Below, one piece after another: positions 1 through 8,247 of a stretch of 64,000 nt of DNA. The notes under the pieces were generated by a model. The model was not told where the DNA came from and did no database searches. It saw only the letters and a list, made by a program, of their open reading frames with translations. How positions within the stretch are numbered: the stretch's first letter is position 1; each line of letters begins with the position of its first letter. The position numbers and the translations under genes are program-made. Source of the DNA: Bacteroidetes bacterium 46-16 (GTDB lineage: Bacteria; Bacteroidota; Bacteroidia; Chitinophagales; Chitinophagaceae); assembly GCA_001897835.1 (NCBI GenBank), contig MKUN01000053.1, forward strand, positions 124,001 to 188,000, given 5' to 3'.

Positions 1-11
1 AAGAAATTCTC

Positions 12-19
12 TACCTTTG
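12..19 (+). promoter_or_regulatory. -7 promoter box of tRNA(CAT)
   Basis: TACCTTTG matches the Bacteroidota primary-sigma -7 consensus TAnnTTTG and ends 11 bp before the tRNA. Any -33 element lies at or beyond the left window edge, so only half of the promoter can be judged. Confidence 0.65.
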
Positions 20-30
20 CATCCCGTTTT

Positions 31-104
31 GGCGAGGTAGCTCAGGCGGTTAGAGCGCAGGATTCATAACCCTGAGGTCTCGGGTTCAACTCCCGATCTC
101 GCTA
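31..104 (+). tRNA. tRNA with CAT anticodon (probably elongator tRNA-Met)
   Basis: A complete cloverleaf can be drawn. The acceptor stem is GGCGAGG with TCTCGCT, the D stem is GCTC/GAGC, the anticodon loop TTCATAA gives CAT, and the T loop is TTCAACT. A104 is the discriminator. The anticodon stem lacks the three G-C pairs typical of initiator tRNA, so this is an elongator Met, or possibly the lysidine-modified Ile2 tRNA, which also reads as CAT in DNA. CCA is not encoded. Confidence 0.93.
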
Positions 105-106
105 CA

Positions 107-129
107 AAAGCCCCGTATCCCGGGGCTTT
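107..129 (+). terminator. Intrinsic terminator after tRNA(CAT)
   Basis: AAAGCCCCG and CGGGGCTTT form a 9-bp stem with a 5-nt loop, followed by a T-rich tract. It starts 3 bp after the tRNA. Confidence 0.8.
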
Positions 130-138
130 ACTTTTATA

Positions 139-146
139 TATATTTG
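139..146 (+). promoter_or_regulatory. -7 promoter box of the lipoprotein gene
   Basis: TATATTTG fits TAnnTTTG and ends 17 bp before the ACG codon proposed as start of the next gene. This puts the likely transcription start about 10 nt ahead of that codon and about 155 nt ahead of the first conventional start at 310. Confidence 0.5.
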
Positions 147-162
147 CTGTAAATAATATCCT

Positions 163-1602
163 ACGAAAAATAAGGTATATATCATCCCCTTCATCATCGC
201 GGTATTCTACTATTCCTGTATCTCGGGGAGTGAGAGGGGAAGTGGGATTCCGGGTAAGGACAGCTCAGCAACGAGTATAGTATATGATAACTCCCTGGTA
301 AAAGGGCGTGTGACAGACAGTATTCTATACCGGGGCCAGGAGGGGCAAAGCTATGCTTTGTACTTACCAACGAGTTATTCGCCTGATAAAAAATACCCCT
401 GTATCTATTTTTTTGATGCCCATGCAAGGGGTGCTTTACCTGTTTATACTTATAAGGCATTGGCCGAGCAGTATGGTTTTGTATTGATAGGCTCCAACAT
501 ATCAAAGAACGGGATGTCGCGGACTGAGACCAATGAAGTTGTGAATAAGCTGATGGCCGATGCGGGCAGCAGGATCCATATAGATACTGAGCGGGTATAT
601 TTGTCGGGATTTTCGGGAGGTTCGAGAGTGGCCAGTACAAGGGCAATGAGTAATGATGGTATAACGGGTGTGATTGGCTGCGGGGCTGGCTTTCCTGCTA
701 TAGAGCTGCAATGGACAAACAAGTTCGATTATTTTGGTATGGCCGGGATGCATGATTTTAATCTTGGCGAGATGGAGCAATGGGATGCGCTCCTGGGGCA
801 AAATGACCGTGCACACCAATTGCTGGTATCTGCAGGTACACATGGATGGCCAGTAGCTGCCGATTTTCAATTTGCCCTGCTCTGGATGCAGGTGATGGCC
901 ATGAAAGAACAGAAACAAGCCAAAGATGATAAGATCGTTATCGCTCTTAAGCAGGTGTATGAACAATATGTACGTGAAGCAGCGACAAAGGGCGATATAC
1001 TTAAAGAGGGCAGCTTGCTGGAGGGGATGCTGCGTGTGCTTGGGGGCTTAGCAGATGTGTCGCCATATGAAAAGCAGTTATCGGTGCTTAGGGAAAGCGA
1101 TGGTTATAAGCAGGCCATGGAGCGGAATGATTTATTGCAAAATGAAGAACGGCAAAAAGAACAGGAAATAAGCGGGGAATTTGCTGCCCGGGATGGAGCA
1201 TACTGGGCCGGGAAAATATCGGAATTCAATAAGAATATCCGTAGCAAACCCAGGCTGGAATCGCAAATGAACGGACGCTTACTGGCTTACCTGGGTCTTG
1301 TAGCTTATATGAACAGCAGTGCAGCACTAAAAAACGGGGACTTTGCAAAAGCCGCAGGATACCTAAAAGTATTCAGGCTGGCAGACCCGGGAAACCCGGA
1401 TGGCAACTACCTCGAGGCCGAGTATCAAATGCAAAAAGGGGATAAAGAGCAGGCTATGGCTTCTTTAAAAGAAGCTGTATCGAAAGGCTATAATGATGTG
1501 GAACAATTGATGACAGATCCTATGTTTAATAATCTTGCCCATGATACGACTTTTGATGAACTGGTAAGAATGGCGGCTGCAAATAACAGGGTAGGGCAAT
1601 AA
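163..1602 (+). CDS. Esterase-like alpha/beta-hydrolase lipoprotein with TPR-like C-terminus
   Basis: The hydrolase domain has a nucleophile elbow GFSGG (Ser 151 counted from position 163) and a downstream HGWP that can supply the catalytic His, as in the feruloyl-esterase/PHB-depolymerase-like fold. The last ~100 residues look helical and TPR-like (LEAEYQMQKGDKEQAMASL). The first conventional start is GTG at 310, but the open frame reaches back to 157 and encodes K-N-K, a hydrophobic stretch and the lipobox-like YYSC (Cys 19). The codon where ATG would be expected, at 163, is ACG. I therefore place the start there: an ACG start, a mutation or a base error. Probably an outer-membrane or periplasmic lipoprotein; its substrate is unknown. 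Confidence 0.7.
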   Translation, partial: TKNKVYIIPFIIAVFYYSCISGSERGSGIPGKDSSATSIVYDNSLVKGRVTDSILYRGQEGQSYALYLPTSYSPDKKYPCIYFFDAHARGALPVYTYKALAEQYGFVLIGSNISKNGMSRTETNEVVNKLMADAGSRIHIDTERVYLSGFSGGSRVASTRAMSNDGITGVIGCGAGFPAIELQWTNKFDYFGMAGMHDFNLGEMEQWDALLGQNDRAHQLLVSAGTHGWPVAADFQFALLWMQVMAMKEQKQAKDDKIVIALKQVYEQYVREAATKGDILKEGSLLEGMLRVLGGLADVSPYEKQLSVLRESDGYKQAMERNDLLQNEERQKEQEISGEFAARDGAYWAGKISEFNKNIRSKPRLESQMNGRLLAYLGLVAYMNSSAALKNGDFAKAAGYLKVFRLADPGNPDGNYLEAEYQMQKGDKEQAMASLKEAVSKGYNDVEQLMTDPMFNNLAHDTTFDELVRMAAANNRVGQ

Positions 1603-1682
1603 ACTGTATAGCATAATTTTTTGCCTTACAATGATTTATTCGTAATTTTATCGGTCATAGTACTTTACTTACACATACTTTA

Positions 1683-3092
1683 ATGGAAGCTCAAAATAAA
1701 CTTTACGATTTCATCATAATCGGTTGCGGCCCTACGGGCTCTACAGCAGCGACGTACCTCTCTAAAATGGGTTATTCGGTACTTGTATTTGAAAAGTCCA
1801 AATTCCCAAGGGCCCATGAGGGCGAGTCATTGCTGCCTTTTTGTTACAGCATGTTCCAGGACCTGGGCGTATGGGAGGAAATGAAGACCAAATTTGTGCG
1901 GAAGCCTGGTGCTCGTTTTTCGAGCCATGACGGGAGTAATAGCTCTACGTGGTGTTTTAAGAGTGTGATATTTGATGAAAGCTACTTGTCTTTCAATGTA
2001 TTTCGCCCCCAGTTTGACCTGATGCTAATGAACAATGCCCGTAAGAATGGGGTGACTGTGCTTGAAGAAACCAAAGTAGAAGCAGTAAAACTGGACCGGC
2101 CTGACAGGATAGTAGAAGTGGACACTGTAGATAAGATGGGCATGAAAGCCCATTGGGAAGGGAAATTCCTGATAGATGCCACAGGGCAGGATACTTTCCT
2201 GGCCAAGCGGATCGGCAGTAAGAATGCTTATAAAGAGCTGGACCGGATCGCTTTCCTTGCGCACTGGAAAGGGGGGAACTTTAAGCATGGGCTTGATGTG
2301 GGCCTGATCAATATTGTGTACCTGGAGAAGGGCAAACGAGGGTGGTTTGCTTTGCAACCTGTGGGTAAGGACCTGATGAGCATAGCCCTGATCGTGGAGC
2401 GGAAATACCTGAAGGAACAGAAAAAGATCTTTACCGAGCAGGGTGTGGCAGACTGGCAAAAAGAATTTTACATGAAAGAGATATGGGAGTGCGAGGTGAC
2501 CAAGGAAGTATTGATGGGTGGCATGATGGACCATGACCTGATGGTGATCTCCGATTACTCCTACTTCTCAGATAAATGGTACGGTGATAACTTTGCTTTA
2601 CTAGGTGATGCTTATAAATTCCTCGACCCGATATTCTCTACCGGTGTTTACTTAGGCATGAAGAGTGCGCAAATGTTTGCGGAAGCCATGCATGTAAAAC
2701 TTACTTCGGACCAGGAGACCGGGGATAAGAAACTGGCTGAGACCTTTGAAACCATTAGCGGAGGTTATAACCTTGTAGAGCAATTCATTGATATATTCTA
2801 CGATCCTAACTCTTTTAACCTCGCCGAAGTGAGTTCAAAATCAGAATCGGTCTATCATGGTTATGAAGCGGCATTTGCTATGGTGCACCTGTTGCTGGCA
2901 GGCGACTTCTTTACCAATTATAAAAAATACCATGACTTTCTTGCCATGCTTAAAGATCCCGTGCAGTATGGCAGGTGGAAGAACTTTATAGTGAGCGTGC
3001 CACATTTTGACGAAGCAACCTGCGGAACCAATCCTGGTGAGGTGTTTGGTGCTATTGTTGAGGAGTTTAAAATGGATATGCCGATAAGTTAA
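1683..3092 (+). CDS. Halogenase-like FAD-dependent oxidoreductase
   Basis: The 469-aa protein has an N-terminal Rossmann dinucleotide motif GCGPTG (residues 14-19), the conserved HEGES segment near residue 46, and the second FAD motif GDAYKFLDPIFSTG from residue 308. This is the layout of the flavin-dependent tryptophan-halogenase-like and geranylgeranyl-reductase-like family. Where true halogenases carry WxWxIP it reads GWFALQPVG, so halogenation cannot be assumed. Such proteins often sit in aryl-polyene or flexirubin pigment clusters, but none of those genes is visible here. Likely cytoplasmic and single-gene transcribed. Confidence 0.8.
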   Translation: MEAQNKLYDFIIIGCGPTGSTAATYLSKMGYSVLVFEKSKFPRAHEGESLLPFCYSMFQDLGVWEEMKTKFVRKPGARFSSHDGSNSSTWCFKSVIFDESYLSFNVFRPQFDLMLMNNARKNGVTVLEETKVEAVKLDRPDRIVEVDTVDKMGMKAHWEGKFLIDATGQDTFLAKRIGSKNAYKELDRIAFLAHWKGGNFKHGLDVGLINIVYLEKGKRGWFALQPVGKDLMSIALIVERKYLKEQKKIFTEQGVADWQKEFYMKEIWECEVTKEVLMGGMMDHDLMVISDYSYFSDKWYGDNFALLGDAYKFLDPIFSTGVYLGMKSAQMFAEAMHVKLTSDQETGDKKLAETFETISGGYNLVEQFIDIFYDPNSFNLAEVSSKSESVYHGYEAAFAMVHLLLAGDFFTNYKKYHDFLAMLKDPVQYGRWKNFIVSVPHFDEATCGTNPGEVFGAIVEEFKMDMPIS

Positions 3093-3197
3093 GCATTGCC
3101 CGTTTGTTTCGGGATAATAAGGTTTCCCCGACTTTCACGAGAATATAGCATACCTTTAGTGAAACCGGAAAATGTTTCCCGGTTTCAACTCGTAATT

Positions 3198-3392
3198 ATG
3201 CTGTTTGATGAGATAGGCTTTTATAAGAAGAATAAGAAAGAATTCATTTCCCTGTATGACGGGAAGTTCCTCGTAATAAAAGGTGAGCAAATAATCGGCG
3301 TTTATGATACGCGTTCGCGGGCATATGACGAAGCTGTTAAACTACATGCTATTGGTTCTTTTATCATAGAGCACCCTGTTACCTTAAAATAA
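3198..3392 (+). CDS. Small DUF5678-like protein
   Basis: This 64-aa protein contains a KFLVIKGEQIIGVYDT strand pair followed by a helix with RAYDEAVKL. That is the pattern of the short DUF5678-type proteins ('K-F-V-A-I-x-G-x-x-V-G'), which have no assigned function. The frame is open back to 3096, but the upstream residues look non-coding. The ATG at 3198 follows a promoter-like TACCTTTA near 3151, so I use it. Confidence 0.6.
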   Translation: MLFDEIGFYKKNKKEFISLYDGKFLVIKGEQIIGVYDTRSRAYDEAVKLHAIGSFIIEHPVTLK

Positions 3393-3424
3393 GTTCCTCT
3401 TTACTTTTTAATGCCCCTTTTGTA

Positions 3425-3661
3425 ATGTCTTTGATCAATGATGTGCTCCAAAAAATAAAGGAAATAAGTGCCGATGCGGTCAACATGCGATCTGCAGTGT
3501 CGGTAGATGAATTGCAGCGCGAACTAAATATAAACCGGTCTGATATGCTCGATAGCCTGCAATACCTGAAGGGCATGCGCTTTATCACTTTTATGGATAC
3601 CCCAGTAGCCTATATCAGGCTTACCTTACTGGGATTTAACGTAAGCTCTCTTAACCAGTAA
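3425..3661 (+). CDS. Small hypothetical protein, possible winged-helix-like
   Basis: A 78-aa protein with predicted helices including ELQRELNINRSDMLDSLQYLKG, which resembles a small helix-turn-helix followed by a short beta wing (FITFMDTPVAYIRLTLLGF). It lies 32 bp downstream of the previous small gene on the same strand and may be co-transcribed. I do not recognise a family. The DNA-binding suggestion comes only from the residue pattern. Confidence 0.5.
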   Translation: MSLINDVLQKIKEISADAVNMRSAVSVDELQRELNINRSDMLDSLQYLKGMRFITFMDTPVAYIRLTLLGFNVSSLNQ

Positions 3662-3679
3662 GCCATTATCCTGAGCAGA

Positions 3680-3988
3680 TCAAGCAGGTACTTCACGTAG
3701 TTTTTCCTTAGTAATTATACTATCGTAAACCTGGTCGATGAACAGTGACGTGTCCAGGTTCTTTATGATGTTGCTTTCATCGAAGAGGTGTATAAAATAA
3801 CCATCTGTGAACAGTAACTTTATATTGAACTTGCGCTGCAGCCAGAAAGGTAAAAGGGAATTCCCGGGGTTTACGGTACATGTTATTGTGTACATATCTT
3901 CATTATTCTCGATAACGTAAGATACCGGGATGGTGATGAGCTGATCGCTGGTGCTAAGCTTGTAGGATATATTTATGACTTTTCCCAT
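3680..3988 (-). CDS. Hypothetical protein
   Basis: A 102-aa protein starting MGKVINISYKL. The open frame extends to 4093, but the extra N-terminal residues are cysteine-rich and untypical, so I take the ATG at 3988. It is rich in beta strands (VSYVIENNEDMYTITCTV), has no signal peptide or membrane segment, and ends in charged residues. It is convergent with the preceding small gene and divergent from the copper regulator. No family recognised. Confidence 0.5.
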   Translation of the reverse strand: MGKVINISYKLSTSDQLITIPVSYVIENNEDMYTITCTVNPGNSLLPFWLQRKFNIKLLFTDGYFIHLFDESNIIKNLDTSLFIDQVYDSIITKEKLREVPA

Positions 3989-4197
3989 TGTATTGTTTTT
4001 TTGTAAGGGCTTTGTAACAAGAAGGGCTTTCGTGAAATAATGACCGATGCAGGACTGAAACGAAATGTGCAGCAGATATGAGGACAGCATCATCTTCTCA
4101 AGATGAAGTTACAAATATTAATGCATATTGCTATGCTTATTTTTCAATAGGGCATTAGCAACCCTATTATATTGTTCTTATTGAGTAATTTAGCCTT

Positions 4198-4764
4198 ATG
4201 CGCCTGTACATTAAAAATATGGTTTGCAACCGTTGCGTGATGGTCGTGAAGCAAGAGCTTGAAAATCTTAAGTTGCACCCGGAACAGGTTGCACTGGGTG
4301 AGGTGGTGTTGAAAGAGCATGAATTATCGGAAACCCAGCATTTGGCCCTGCAACAGGCATTACAAGGTGCCGGGTTTGAGCTGATCAGTGATCGTAACAG
4401 CAGGATAATTGAAAAGATAAAGAATGTTATCATTGCGCAAGTGCACCATAGCAGCGATGAGTTGAAACAAAAATTCAGCAGCCTCATCTCATCAGAGCTT
4501 CATCATGATTATTCCTACCTGAGTAAGTTATTCTCTGAGGTAGAGGGTACTACCATCGAGCAGTATATTATTAGTCAGAAAATAGAAAAAGTGAAGGAAT
4601 TGCTGGTATATGATGAACTATCGCTTACGCAGATAGCAGATAAGATGGGCTATAGCAGTGTAGCGCATCTTTCCGCCCAATTCAAAAAAGTTACCGGCTT
4701 GCCCCCAAGCCATTTTAAACATATTGGCAGTAAGCTGCGCAAGCCACTGGATAATATATCCTAA
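4198..4764 (+). CDS. AraC-family regulator with HMA-like N-terminus, copper-associated
   Basis: The first ~65 residues start MRLYIKNMVCNRC with Cys 10 and Cys 13 (CxxC) and look like a heavy-metal-associated domain. The C-terminal ~100 residues are an AraC-type double helix-turn-helix, with conserved segments near LSLTQIADKMGYSSVAHLS and FKKVTGLPPSHF. It lies 69 bp upstream of copA in the same direction, so it probably senses Cu(I) and controls the exporter. The fusion of metal-binding and AraC domains replaces the MerR-type CueR used by many other bacteria. The sensing role is inferred. Confidence 0.8.
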   Translation: MRLYIKNMVCNRCVMVVKQELENLKLHPEQVALGEVVLKEHELSETQHLALQQALQGAGFELISDRNSRIIEKIKNVIIAQVHHSSDELKQKFSSLISSELHHDYSYLSKLFSEVEGTTIEQYIISQKIEKVKELLVYDELSLTQIADKMGYSSVAHLSAQFKKVTGLPPSHFKHIGSKLRKPLDNIS

Positions 4765-4779
4765 TGCGTATATAAGTTT

Positions 4780-4801
4780 TATCCAAGATTCTGTAAGGAT
4801 A
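4780..4801. promoter_or_regulatory. Inverted repeat upstream of copA
   Basis: TATCC-N12-GGATA lies between the AraC-type regulator and copA, about 20 bp ahead of a near-consensus -7 box GACCTTTG (4819-4826). Its position fits an operator for the copper regulator. Only one copy exists in the window, so this is weak. Confidence 0.3.
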
Positions 4802-4833
4802 TTTTCGTGACATAGACGGACCTTTGTAGCAGT

Positions 4834-7173
4834 ATGGATACAAAGCAGAATACCATCAAAAAGTCGTTTCCGGTTACCGGTATGAGCTGTGCCTCATGTG
4901 CAGTGAGTGTAGAGAGCATGCTTAAGGCCCAGGAAGGGGTAGTAAATGCTGTCGTGAACTTTGCCAATAAGACCGCTATGGTAGAATACATACCTGCCGA
5001 GGCGGATACGGACCAATTCAAAAAAGCCATTCAATCGATAGGGTATGACCTGATAACGGGTGAAACCGCTGAAGCTAAAGAGGATGCTGAAACTGTGCAG
5101 CGGGAATATTACCATACTTTGAGGCGCAGGACAATATGGTCTGTTGTTTTCAGTGTGCCACTGGTCATCATCGGCATGTTCCTGATGGATATGCCCTATG
5201 CGAATTATCTCATGTGGGCACTGGCCTCCCCGGTAGTGATCCTGTTTGGCCGGCAGTTCTTTATAGGTGCATGGAAACAGGCCCTGCACCGTTCGGCTAA
5301 TATGGATACCCTGATCGCCATGGGTACGGGAATAGCCTATGTATTCAGCGTATTCAATACGCTTTATCCTGCTTTCTGGACGCAACACGGCTTGCATGCT
5401 GATGTGTATTTTGAAGCATCGGCAGTGGTGATCACCTTTATATTGCTGGGTAAGGTACTGGAGGAAAAGGCAAAGGCCAATACCTCATCCGCAATAAAGA
5501 AGCTCATGGGCCTGCAACCTGATGAAGTGACCTGTGTTTACGAGGGTTATAATTTGAAGATGCCACTCGCGCAAGTGAAGAAGGGAGATGTATTGCTGGT
5601 AAAGCCGGGTGAGCGCATAGCAGTAGATGGCAGGGTAACAGAGGGTAATTCATACGTGGATGAGAGTATGATATCGGGCGAGCCTATACCCGTGCTAAAA
5701 GAAAAAGGAGTAAAAGTATTTTCCGGTACCATCAACCAAAAAGGCAGTTTCCAGTTCGTTACGGAAAAAGTGGGGAGTGACACCCTGCTGGCACATATTA
5801 TCCAAACCGTGCAGGAAGCGCAGGGCAGTAAGGCACCCGTGCAAAAATTAGTAGATAAAATTGCCGGTATATTTGTACCTGTCGTGATCGTTATTGCCAT
5901 ACTCAGCCTCATCATATGGTCGGTATGGGGTGGTGATAACGGTTTTTCGCATGGCTTGCTGGCTATGGTGTCGGTACTGGTAGTGGCTTGCCCCTGTGCA
6001 TTGGGCCTCGCTACACCTACTGCTATCATGGTAGGGGTAGGCAAGGGGGCCTCGCATGGTATCCTTATTAAAGATGCGGAAAGCCTGGAGCAGGCCTATA
6101 AAGTGAATGCAATGGTGCTGGATAAGACCGGTACCATTACGGTAGGCAAGCCTGAAGTGGTCGATATTGCCTGGCTGGATGAGATAGATAGCAAGCAACA
6201 TGCAGAAATATTGAGGGGCATGGAAATGCAGTCGGAACACCCGTTGGCCGGGGCCGTGAACACTTACCTTGAAAAACATGGGGACGGGATAAGGAAAGCC
6301 GATGGCTTTGAAAGTATTACAGGTAAAGGAGTGGTGGCTATGTATGAAGGCCATAAGTACTTTGCAGGCAGTGCCCAATTGTTGCAGGAAAAGAAAGTAA
6401 CTATAGCCGCTGCATTGCAGCGACATGCCGGCGAATGGCTAAAAAGTGCCAATACGGTAATATGGTTTGCCGATGAAGATAAAGCGCTTGCTGCAATAGC
6501 CATAGCTGATAAAATAAAAGACAGCTCCGTAATGGCTGTGCAAGACCTGAAACAGCAGGGTATAGATGTGTATATGCTTACGGGTGACAATGCGCAGACC
6601 GCAAAAGCGGTTGCCGCAAAGGCAGGCATATCGCATTATGAGGCTGAGATGCAGCCATCGGCAAAAGCGGATTTTGTAAAAAAACTACAAGCACAGGGCA
6701 AGGTCGTAGCTATGGCGGGTGACGGCATAAACGACAGCGAGGCCCTTGCGCAGGCCGATGTGAGCATAGCTATGGGAAAGGGGGCTGATATAGCTATGGA
6801 TGTGGCCAAGATGACCTTGCTATCTTCCGACCTGGCACAGTTGCCCAAGGCTATGAAGCTATCTGGAAAGACGGTGCAACTGATAAGGCAGAACCTGTTC
6901 TGGGCTTTTATTTATAACGTTATAAGCATCCCCATAGCCGCAGGTTTATTGTATCCTTTTACGGGCTTCCTGCTTAACCCTATGATCGCTGGAGCGGCTA
7001 TGGCCTTAAGTTCGGTATCGGTGGTAAGTAACTATGAGTATATCGTCTTGTGTTTGCAGGCCCTCTATCAACGTTTCGCAGAGTTTATGCCCGTACTCGG
7101 TATTTTTACGTGTGCCTACAATAGCTATTATTTTAGCGGCATTCAAGTTAGCATTGCCCTTGTAATAAAGTAA
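4834..7173 (+). CDS. copA: Copper-translocating P1B-type ATPase, 3' end altered
   Basis: The protein has an N-terminal HMA domain with GMSCASC (Cys 19/22), the transmembrane ion site CPC (residues 386-388), the phosphorylation motif DKTGT (Asp 430), and TGD and GDGIND motifs in the ATPase domain. It exports Cu(I) from the cytoplasm. The family normally ends a few residues after the final helix motif ALSSVSVVSN. Here that motif is reached at residue 733 (nt 7032), after which 46 unrelated residues are read antisense through the dprA remnant. Core function is probably retained, since only the tail is replaced. Confidence 0.92.
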   Translation: MDTKQNTIKKSFPVTGMSCASCAVSVESMLKAQEGVVNAVVNFANKTAMVEYIPAEADTDQFKKAIQSIGYDLITGETAEAKEDAETVQREYYHTLRRRTIWSVVFSVPLVIIGMFLMDMPYANYLMWALASPVVILFGRQFFIGAWKQALHRSANMDTLIAMGTGIAYVFSVFNTLYPAFWTQHGLHADVYFEASAVVITFILLGKVLEEKAKANTSSAIKKLMGLQPDEVTCVYEGYNLKMPLAQVKKGDVLLVKPGERIAVDGRVTEGNSYVDESMISGEPIPVLKEKGVKVFSGTINQKGSFQFVTEKVGSDTLLAHIIQTVQEAQGSKAPVQKLVDKIAGIFVPVVIVIAILSLIIWSVWGGDNGFSHGLLAMVSVLVVACPCALGLATPTAIMVGVGKGASHGILIKDAESLEQAYKVNAMVLDKTGTITVGKPEVVDIAWLDEIDSKQHAEILRGMEMQSEHPLAGAVNTYLEKHGDGIRKADGFESITGKGVVAMYEGHKYFAGSAQLLQEKKVTIAAALQRHAGEWLKSANTVIWFADEDKALAAIAIADKIKDSSVMAVQDLKQQGIDVYMLTGDNAQTAKAVAAKAGISHYEAEMQPSAKADFVKKLQAQGKVVAMAGDGINDSEALAQADVSIAMGKGADIAMDVAKMTLLSSDLAQLPKAMKLSGKTVQLIRQNLFWAFIYNVISIPIAAGLLYPFTGFLLNPMIAGAAMALSSVSVVSNYEYIVLCLQALYQRFAEFMPVLGIFTCAYNSYYFSGIQVSIALVIK

Positions 7174-7482
7174 CAGCGGGGCATCATTGCAGTGGGTCAG
7201 TCTTTGTGGGTATGCTTCGTCGCCGATGAGCAATACCCTGATGTCATTTTTTTGTACAAAGTGCATTTCTTCATCGGCCCGTCGCAGCAGTTCATCGTTT
7301 TTAAATGCCCTTGCCCTTTCCTCCGTTATACCATCGGTCTTTTTTAGCTCTTTCAGAGGCGCTTTGAAAATGTCTTTTGCAGTGCCAAAATGTTCCAATA
7401 AGGCCATTCCCCTTTTTATGCCTACATCGGGCACGAACGATAAAGCCAGCCTGTAATATAGTTCCTCTTCTTTTGGCAGCAT
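7006..7482 (-). pseudogene. dprA: Truncated DNA-processing protein DprA (5' part only)
   Basis: From the ATG at 7482 the protein reads as a normal DprA N-terminus: a SAM-like domain with VPDVGIKRGMALLEHFG, then the first Rossmann strand IIAIVGTRKNTEYG. At about nt 7030, after DILIV, the expected SGLAYGID continuation is missing and the frame runs into antisense copA and stops. About 150 of the usual ~370 residues remain. DprA loads RecA on incoming ssDNA during transformation. This remnant lacks most of the nucleotide-binding fold and is unlikely to work unless the junction is an assembly error. Confidence 0.8.
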
Positions 7483-7523
7483 ATTTGTATCAATATTTAA
7501 TAAGGTCTTCTGTTTGTAACAGT

Positions 7524-7531
7524 TATCTTTG
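7524..7531 (+). promoter_or_regulatory. -7 promoter box of the DUF6438 lipoprotein gene
   Basis: TATCTTTG matches TAnnTTTG, 18 bp upstream of the ATG at 7550, in the divergent gap between the dprA remnant and the lipoprotein gene. Confidence 0.6.
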
Positions 7532-7549
7532 GCTCGTAAATTATAAAAA

Positions 7550-8038
7550 ATGAAGAAAAGTATTTTTTTAGTGTATGTATTATTGGCTTTTGCCCTGCCG
7601 GCATGTACGGGCGCCAAAAAAACTGCTACAGGCAATGGTATCAAGTCACTGGAGCTATCCCGGGGAGCTTGCTTTGGTAAGTGCCCTGTGTATAGCATTA
7701 AGATATTTGATAATGGGCTGGTGCGTTATACCGGCAAAGGCTTTGTGAAGTTCGAAGGTGTGTATGAGAAAAAGTTCAGTGCGGAAGAAGTTCAGAAATT
7801 GCTTAATGAGGCCGCTGCATACCGTATTGATACTTGCCAGACCGAATATCCTTATGTACCTGATCTGCCCGGCGTAGATTATACCATTACCTATAAGAAC
7901 AGGACGCAGAAGATACACAATGCCCATCGTGGTCCGGCTTTCCTTACCGAGCTCGCTTCCGATATTGATAATCATATATTGGTAGATGGTAGCTGGAAGA
8001 AAATAGCGGATAAAGAGACCGACCCGAGGAAACCATAA
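7550..8038 (+). CDS. DUF6438 domain lipoprotein
   Basis: A 162-aa protein with a signal peptide ending in the lipobox LPAC (Cys 19), then a DUF6438-type domain with the characteristic GACFGKCPVYSIKIFDNG and a C-terminal strand region with an HRGPAF segment. The two conserved cysteines in CFGKC recur across this family, whose function is unknown. It has its own promoter and is followed by hairpins. Location is probably the outer-membrane periplasmic face. Confidence 0.75.
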   Translation: MKKSIFLVYVLLAFALPACTGAKKTATGNGIKSLELSRGACFGKCPVYSIKIFDNGLVRYTGKGFVKFEGVYEKKFSAEEVQKLLNEAAAYRIDTCQTEYPYVPDLPGVDYTITYKNRTQKIHNAHRGPAFLTELASDIDNHILVDGSWKKIADKETDPRKP

Positions 8039-8064
8039 TCATACGATATAGTAGGAAAATAAAT

Positions 8065-8085
8065 AAGGGCCCTGGAAAGGGCCCT
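8065..8085 (+). terminator. Hairpin after the DUF6438 gene
   Basis: AGGGCCC and GGGCCCT form a 7-bp stem about 28 bp after the stop codon. There is no T tract, so termination strength is doubtful. Confidence 0.45.
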
Positions 8086-8134
8086 ACTTACATATAGAGG
8101 ATAAGAGAGAGCGTGTTGATATGTCATCGCTTTA

Positions 8135-8167
8135 ATAAAAACAGTCCTTTTTCAGGCCTGTTTTTAT
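8135..8167. terminator. Bidirectional terminator
   Basis: ATAAAAACAG and CTGTTTTTAT flank a short CCT/AGG inner stem, giving A/T tracts on both sides. It can stop the lipoprotein transcript from the left and a minus-strand transcript from the right. Confidence 0.65.
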
Positions 8168-8247
8168 GATACAGAAATGTGCTTATGATTATATCCTCCC
8201 TGTATTTGCAATGACGCGGGAACCGTAATATTTGCTGTTCCCTTTTG
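8135..8247 (-). ncRNA. Candidate small RNA in a gene-free interval
   Basis: In the 315-bp gap between 8039 and 8353, a promoter-like CATCTTTG lies on the minus strand (8261-8254). Downstream follow a hairpin with stem GGGAAC/GTTCCC (8242-8218) and then the bidirectional terminator. No credible reading frame lies between. The arrangement would give a ~110-nt RNA. No known RNA family is recognised. Confidence 0.25.

Noticed and set aside
4834-7173. CopA C-terminal 46 residues as a novel domain
   Set aside because: They are the antisense reading of dprA codons, not a domain.
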